Of a stretch of 9,374 nucleotides of DNA, positions 6,541-9,374 are shown piece by piece. The stretch is from Pseudomonadota bacterium (GTDB taxonomy: Bacteria > Pseudomonadota > Gammaproteobacteria > SZUA-229), in the NCBI GenBank assembly GCA_015222965.1, contig JADFWF010000024.1, positions 1 through 9,374 of the forward strand, read 5' to 3'. How positions within the stretch are numbered: position 1 is the first letter of the stretch; every line of letters begins with the position of its first letter. Position numbers and translations under genes: made by a program. The notes beneath the pieces are model-generated. The model saw only the letters and a list, made by a program, of their open reading frames with translations. It was not told the origin of the DNA and searched no databases.

Positions 6541-8451
6541 TTATTTTTCTTCGACAAACCGGTTAAATTTTTCAACCGGTAAAGGCCTGCTGATCAAAAA
6601 ACCCTGTATCGTGTCGCAGCCCAATTTGGTCAACAGGTTAAGCGCAGACGTATTTTCAACGCCTTCTGCCACAACCGTCAAACCGAGGTTATGCGCCAGC
6701 TCGATCGTTGAGTGCACCACTGCCTCATCGTCTTTATTCTCGACCATATCTTTTATGAAGGTCTGATCTATTTTTAATTCACTGACCGGAAGACGTCTTA
6801 ACCGGCTTAACGATGAATAACCGGTACCATAATCATCGATCGATAACTCTACACCCAATGAGCATATATGTTCGAGCACCTCGGCCAGTCGATCAAACTC
6901 TGACAGGAACAAATTTTCTGTGATCTCAAAGGTTAAAAGATCGCCATCACTTTCATCTTTAATGATCCTGTCTATATTTTCTTTAAACTCAGGATGCATC
7001 AATGTTTGCGGTGATACGTTAACGGCCACACGCATGATACTGTAACCGCTTTTCCACACTTTCGCCTGTGCCAGCGCAGTCTCAATCGCCCAATAGGTAT
7101 ATTCGTCGATCAAACCATTCTGTTCCAGCACACGGATAAATATATTTGGCGGCACATTGCCGCGATCTTTGCAGTACCAGCGGCCCAGTGCTTCCGCTGA
7201 AACGATCTGTCCACTTTCAGCACTGATCTTTGGCTGGTAATGAAGCTCGAACTGTTTCTCATCAAGCGCTTTTCGTACATCAGCAACCATTGCCAGATGA
7301 CCTTGCGCCAGGTGATCGTTTTCCGGATCATAAACGCATATTTTTATACTGCTGTTCTTGGCTTCATACATCGCAAAATCAGCATGACTTAATAAGTTGC
7401 TGATGCTGTTTCCATGTTCCGGGTAAACAGCAACACCAACACTTGCACTGACCACGATCGAATTCTGATCCACGGTGAAACTATCCTTCAGACAATTGAT
7501 AAAACTCTCTGCCCTTTTGATTACCTGCCTTTGGTCCTGATCAGGCAGGACCACGATGAATTCATCACCGCCAAGCCGTGCCAGCGTTTCATTATTTTTA
7601 ATCTCTTCACCAAAACGGTGCGCTATCTTATTTAATAAACTGTCGCCGTGATCATGGCCTAGCGTGTCGTTAATATCCTTAAAACTATCGATATCTATCA
7701 GCAGAACTCCGATGGTGCTGTTATTATTTTCCGCTTCGATGATGTCACGAGATAGACGGTCATAGAATAATGAACGATTAGGCAGAGCAGTAACAGAATC
7801 GTATAACGACAGATACTCCAGCTCTTTGCTGCTTTCGATGAGCTGCTTATTTAAATTTTCGAGCTTGTAGCGGTAGTTCTCATTAAGCTCATGCGAATCT
7901 TCCATATCTTTAACCGCCATCGCATTCTCGATAGCGATAGAGACAATGCTGGCAAACAGCTGCAATAGATTTAAATCTTTTTTAGTAAAACTGGTGCCGT
8001 CATTTTTATTTATTCCGGAGATGCCACCGAGGAAATGTCTTTTACCCTGTAGCGGCACCAGGATCATGTTGCCAATCTCTTGCTCCCAGCGATTTTTTTC
8101 TTCTTCGCTAAGCTCGTCCAGCATGCCATGCCACCATGGCTTTTTATGCTTCCATACCCAGCCGCAGACACCGAGTTCTATCGGCAGTGATTCACCTACA
8201 ATCTCACTGATATTCTTGCCGGCACCGCCTCTGTAGGTATAAGTTACGCAGTTTTTATCTAATAACGGAATCAATAGCGTTTCAGCATCGATCAATTCCA
8301 GTGCACGCTCGGAAACGATCTGAAAAATCTTCTCCAGATCGAGTTCACTGCCAACCTCAGTAAAAGTTTGCTGCAACAGTTCGATCTCAGTCTCTTTCTG
8401 TTGCAGACTGCGACTAAGATCGATAATGTTTGACGAATTGTTTTTATCCAC
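6541..8451 (-). CDS. Cyclic-di-GMP protein, GAF-GGDEF-EAL
   Basis: 636 residues from a GTG at 8449-8451 that has AGG five bases upstream. The open frame reaches a TTG at 8470-8472 with no ribosome site, and another GTG lies at 8455-8457, so the start is uncertain by up to seven codons. No signal peptide or membrane segment is seen, hence cytoplasmic. Domains: an N-terminal helix, GAF about 27-179 (small-molecule sensing; ligand unknown), a coiled-coil-like linker about 180-215, GGDEF about 215-377 with GGDEF at 294-298, and EAL about 388-633 with EAL at 420-422. FEITEN, SIDDYG, LKIDQ, AEGVEN and IQGF are all present, so the phosphodiesterase site looks intact. The GGDEF domain has no RxxD I-site (KNNE at the matching place), unlike the other GGDEF protein in this window. 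Both activities are possible; which one dominates cannot be read from sequence. Confidence 0.95.
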   Translation of the reverse strand: MDKNNSSNIIDLSRSLQQKETEIELLQQTFTEVGSELDLEKIFQIVSERALELIDAETLLIPLLDKNCVTYTYRGGAGKNISEIVGESLPIELGVCGWVWKHKKPWWHGMLDELSEEEKNRWEQEIGNMILVPLQGKRHFLGGISGINKNDGTSFTKKDLNLLQLFASIVSIAIENAMAVKDMEDSHELNENYRYKLENLNKQLIESSKELEYLSLYDSVTALPNRSLFYDRLSRDIIEAENNNSTIGVLLIDIDSFKDINDTLGHDHGDSLLNKIAHRFGEEIKNNETLARLGGDEFIVVLPDQDQRQVIKRAESFINCLKDSFTVDQNSIVVSASVGVAVYPEHGNSISNLLSHADFAMYEAKNSSIKICVYDPENDHLAQGHLAMVADVRKALDEKQFELHYQPKISAESGQIVSAEALGRWYCKDRGNVPPNIFIRVLEQNGLIDEYTYWAIETALAQAKVWKSGYSIMRVAVNVSPQTLMHPEFKENIDRIIKDESDGDLLTFEITENLFLSEFDRLAEVLEHICSLGVELSIDDYGTGYSSLSRLRRLPVSELKIDQTFIKDMVENKDDEAVVHSTIELAHNLGLTVVAEGVENTSALNLLTKLGCDTIQGFLISRPLPVEKFNRFVEEK

Positions 8452-8543
8452 TTCCACCTGGACGTATCCCAATGCTAATCAATGAGTTACAAATACACAT
8501 GTCATCGAGTATAGTTCAATACCTTATTGAATGGTGAGTTCAG

Positions 8544-8559
8544 TGTCACAAAAATGACA
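8544..8559. promoter_or_regulatory. Inverted repeat TGTCA-N6-TGACA upstream of the GAF-GGDEF-EAL gene
   Basis: Perfect 5-bp arms (8544-8548 and 8555-8559) flank CAAAAA in the 206-bp space between the GAF-GGDEF-EAL start and the carbonic anhydrase stop. It lies about 95 bases upstream of the GTG start. It is a possible operator, but short enough to be chance. I found no convincing promoter in this gap, and nothing else stands out. Confidence 0.25.
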
Positions 8560-8657
8560 ATTGCGTAATATTTTTGAGCGATAATATTTGCACACGTCTG
8601 CAAGCTAACCAGTTTTCATACCGCGCAACAAATAATACCCGTGTGTATAAATACAGC

Positions 8658-9188
8658 TTAGCCAGCGTGCCGATCTTTGAGCTTTACATATTGTTGCGAA
8701 GAATATTCAAGGAAGGCTTTCTCTTTATCCGTTAGTTCACGCGCTTTTTTTACCGGACTACCCAGCCACATAAAACCGCCTTCCAACACTTTATTTGGCG
8801 GTACCAGGCTGCCCGCACCAACCATCGCACCTGACTTCACAAGCGAGCCATCAAGTACCACAGAACCCATACCGATCAGACACAGATCCTCTACCGTGCA
8901 AGCATGTAGAACCACGTTATGGCCGACAGTAACATCATTTCCGACCGTTAATTTAAAACCACCTGGTGCATACTCGCTGTCATGTGTCACATGCAGGATA
9001 CAACCGTCCTGTATATTGGTCCGCTCACCGATAGTGATGGAGTGGATATCACCCCTGATAGAGCAACATGGCCAGACAGAACTGTCCTTAGCAATAGTGA
9101 CATTTCCGGTGACTACCGAACTTTCATCGATAAATACCGATTCATCAATTATCGGCGTGAACTCTTCGAAACGACGTATATTATTCAT
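8658..9188 (-). CDS. Gamma-class carbonic anhydrase-like hexapeptide protein (YrdA/PaaY family)
   Basis: 176 residues, the usual length. The protein is a left-handed beta-helix built from hexapeptide repeats (for example SVVTGNVTIAKDSSVW and LIGMGSVVLDGSLV) that forms trimers with metal sites between subunits. The metal and active-site pattern is present: RGD (45-47), TNIQDG (57-62), HVTH with His66 and His69, and GHNVVLH with His90 and His95. A C-terminal helix (LTDKEKAFLEYSSQQYVKLKDR) is typical of the YrdA/PaaY group. Members bind zinc or related metals; some have carbonic anhydrase activity and others act on thioesters, so the activity is left open. In E. coli the homologue yrdA lies close to aroE, and here it lies about 2.2 kb from aroE. 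The ATG lacks a clear ribosome site. The adjacent upstream gene is divergent. Confidence 0.92.
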   Translation of the reverse strand: MNNIRRFEEFTPIIDESVFIDESSVVTGNVTIAKDSSVWPCCSIRGDIHSITIGERTNIQDGCILHVTHDSEYAPGGFKLTVGNDVTVGHNVVLHACTVEDLCLIGMGSVVLDGSLVKSGAMVGAGSLVPPNKVLEGGFMWLGSPVKKARELTDKEKAFLEYSSQQYVKLKDRHAG

Positions 9189-9225
9189 AATTCAGGGCAG
9201 CATTTATGTTAGTGGCTAAATAAAA

Positions 9226-9234
9226 ACTATAACA
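9226..9234 (-). promoter_or_regulatory. Possible extended -10 promoter of the carbonic anhydrase-like gene
   Basis: On the minus strand, TGTTATAGT fits the extended -10 form (TGN followed by a hexamer with 5/6 match). The -35 region is poor. Transcription would begin near 9219, about 31 bases before the ATG at 9188. Confidence 0.3.
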
Positions 9235-9282
9235 CTGATTACACCTGATTTAATAATGACAAATCGGGTAAAATCTCGCTCA

Positions 9283-9374
9283 ATGTCTACCGCCTCAACA
9301 TTTTCTAACATCATCTCGGATCTACTCCCAAAAATAAAAAACTTCTGGCAACAGTGTAGCGCTCTGCTCAAAAA
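9283..9374 (+). CDS. Start of an unidentified protein (runs off the window)
   Basis: An ATG at 9283-9285 opens a frame that stays open to the right edge, giving 30 residues. They begin MSTASTFSNIISDLLPKIKN and continue with FWQQCSALLK. The segment is amphipathic and helix-like, with no recognisable motif. It diverges from the carbonic anhydrase-like gene, with 94 bases between the two starts. GGGT about 14 bases upstream is a weak and distant ribosome site, so the true start could be further in. I do not recognise the family. Being short and cut off, it could still be non-coding. Confidence 0.45.
   Translation, partial: MSTASTFSNIISDLLPKIKNFWQQCSALLK

Noticed and set aside
8677..9219. A 180-codon open frame on the plus strand opposite the carbonic anhydrase-like gene
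   Set aside because: It is fully antisense to a clear gamma carbonic anhydrase-like frame, has no family motif, and its composition follows from the real gene.

Overview
The window reads as a chromosomal stretch from an aerobic, Gram-negative gammaproteobacterium of moderate GC content (mid-40s percent by eye). The clues are an oxygen-dependent coproporphyrinogen oxidase (HemF), a porphobilinogen synthase of the Pseudomonas-like type without zinc cysteines, a shikimate dehydrogenase, a YrdA-type gamma carbonic anhydrase homologue and two large composite GGDEF/EAL proteins. No genus can be named from the sequence alone.

Layout, left to right. (1) Bases 1-517 hold the C-terminal part of hemF on the plus strand. 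(2) Bases 518-806 are a convergent intergenic region packed with repeats: a CACAGAG doublet, a 122-bp inverted-repeat (MITE/REP-like) element with 18-bp perfect ends, and a 7-bp tandem repeat that runs up to the next stop codon. (3) Bases 807-3377, minus strand, encode a REC-REC-PAS-GGDEF-EAL regulator whose first receiver is degenerate; a promoter and a small inverted repeat lie just upstream. (4) A terminator at 3562-3596 follows a very small minus-strand gene (3642-3870). That gene encodes a secreted, cysteine-containing EGKCG-repeat peptide like the precursors of copper-binding modified peptides (HvfA/bufferin-like). As written, its frame is broken at a run of seven A directly after the start codon. 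(5) Bases 4005-4499, minus strand, encode a secreted DUF302 protein. (6) Diverging from it is a tight hemB-aroE pair (4635-6476, plus strand). (7) Bases 6541-8451, minus strand, encode a GAF-GGDEF-EAL protein. (8) Bases 8658-9188, minus strand, encode the gamma carbonic anhydrase-like protein. (9) An unidentified plus-strand gene starts at 9283 and runs off the window.

How the genes fit together: hemF and hemB are two steps of haem synthesis, and aroE (aromatic amino acid pathway) is translated almost directly after hemB. The two cyclic-di-GMP proteins are the signalling layer of the region, but nothing in the sequence ties them mechanistically to haem synthesis. The most unusual object is the EGKCG-repeat small gene. 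Its peptide architecture (signal peptide, short linker, four ExxCG repeats) matches precursors modified by MNIO (DUF692) enzymes, yet no modification enzyme is encoded in this window. The whole gene is easy to miss because of its size and the homopolymer frameshift.
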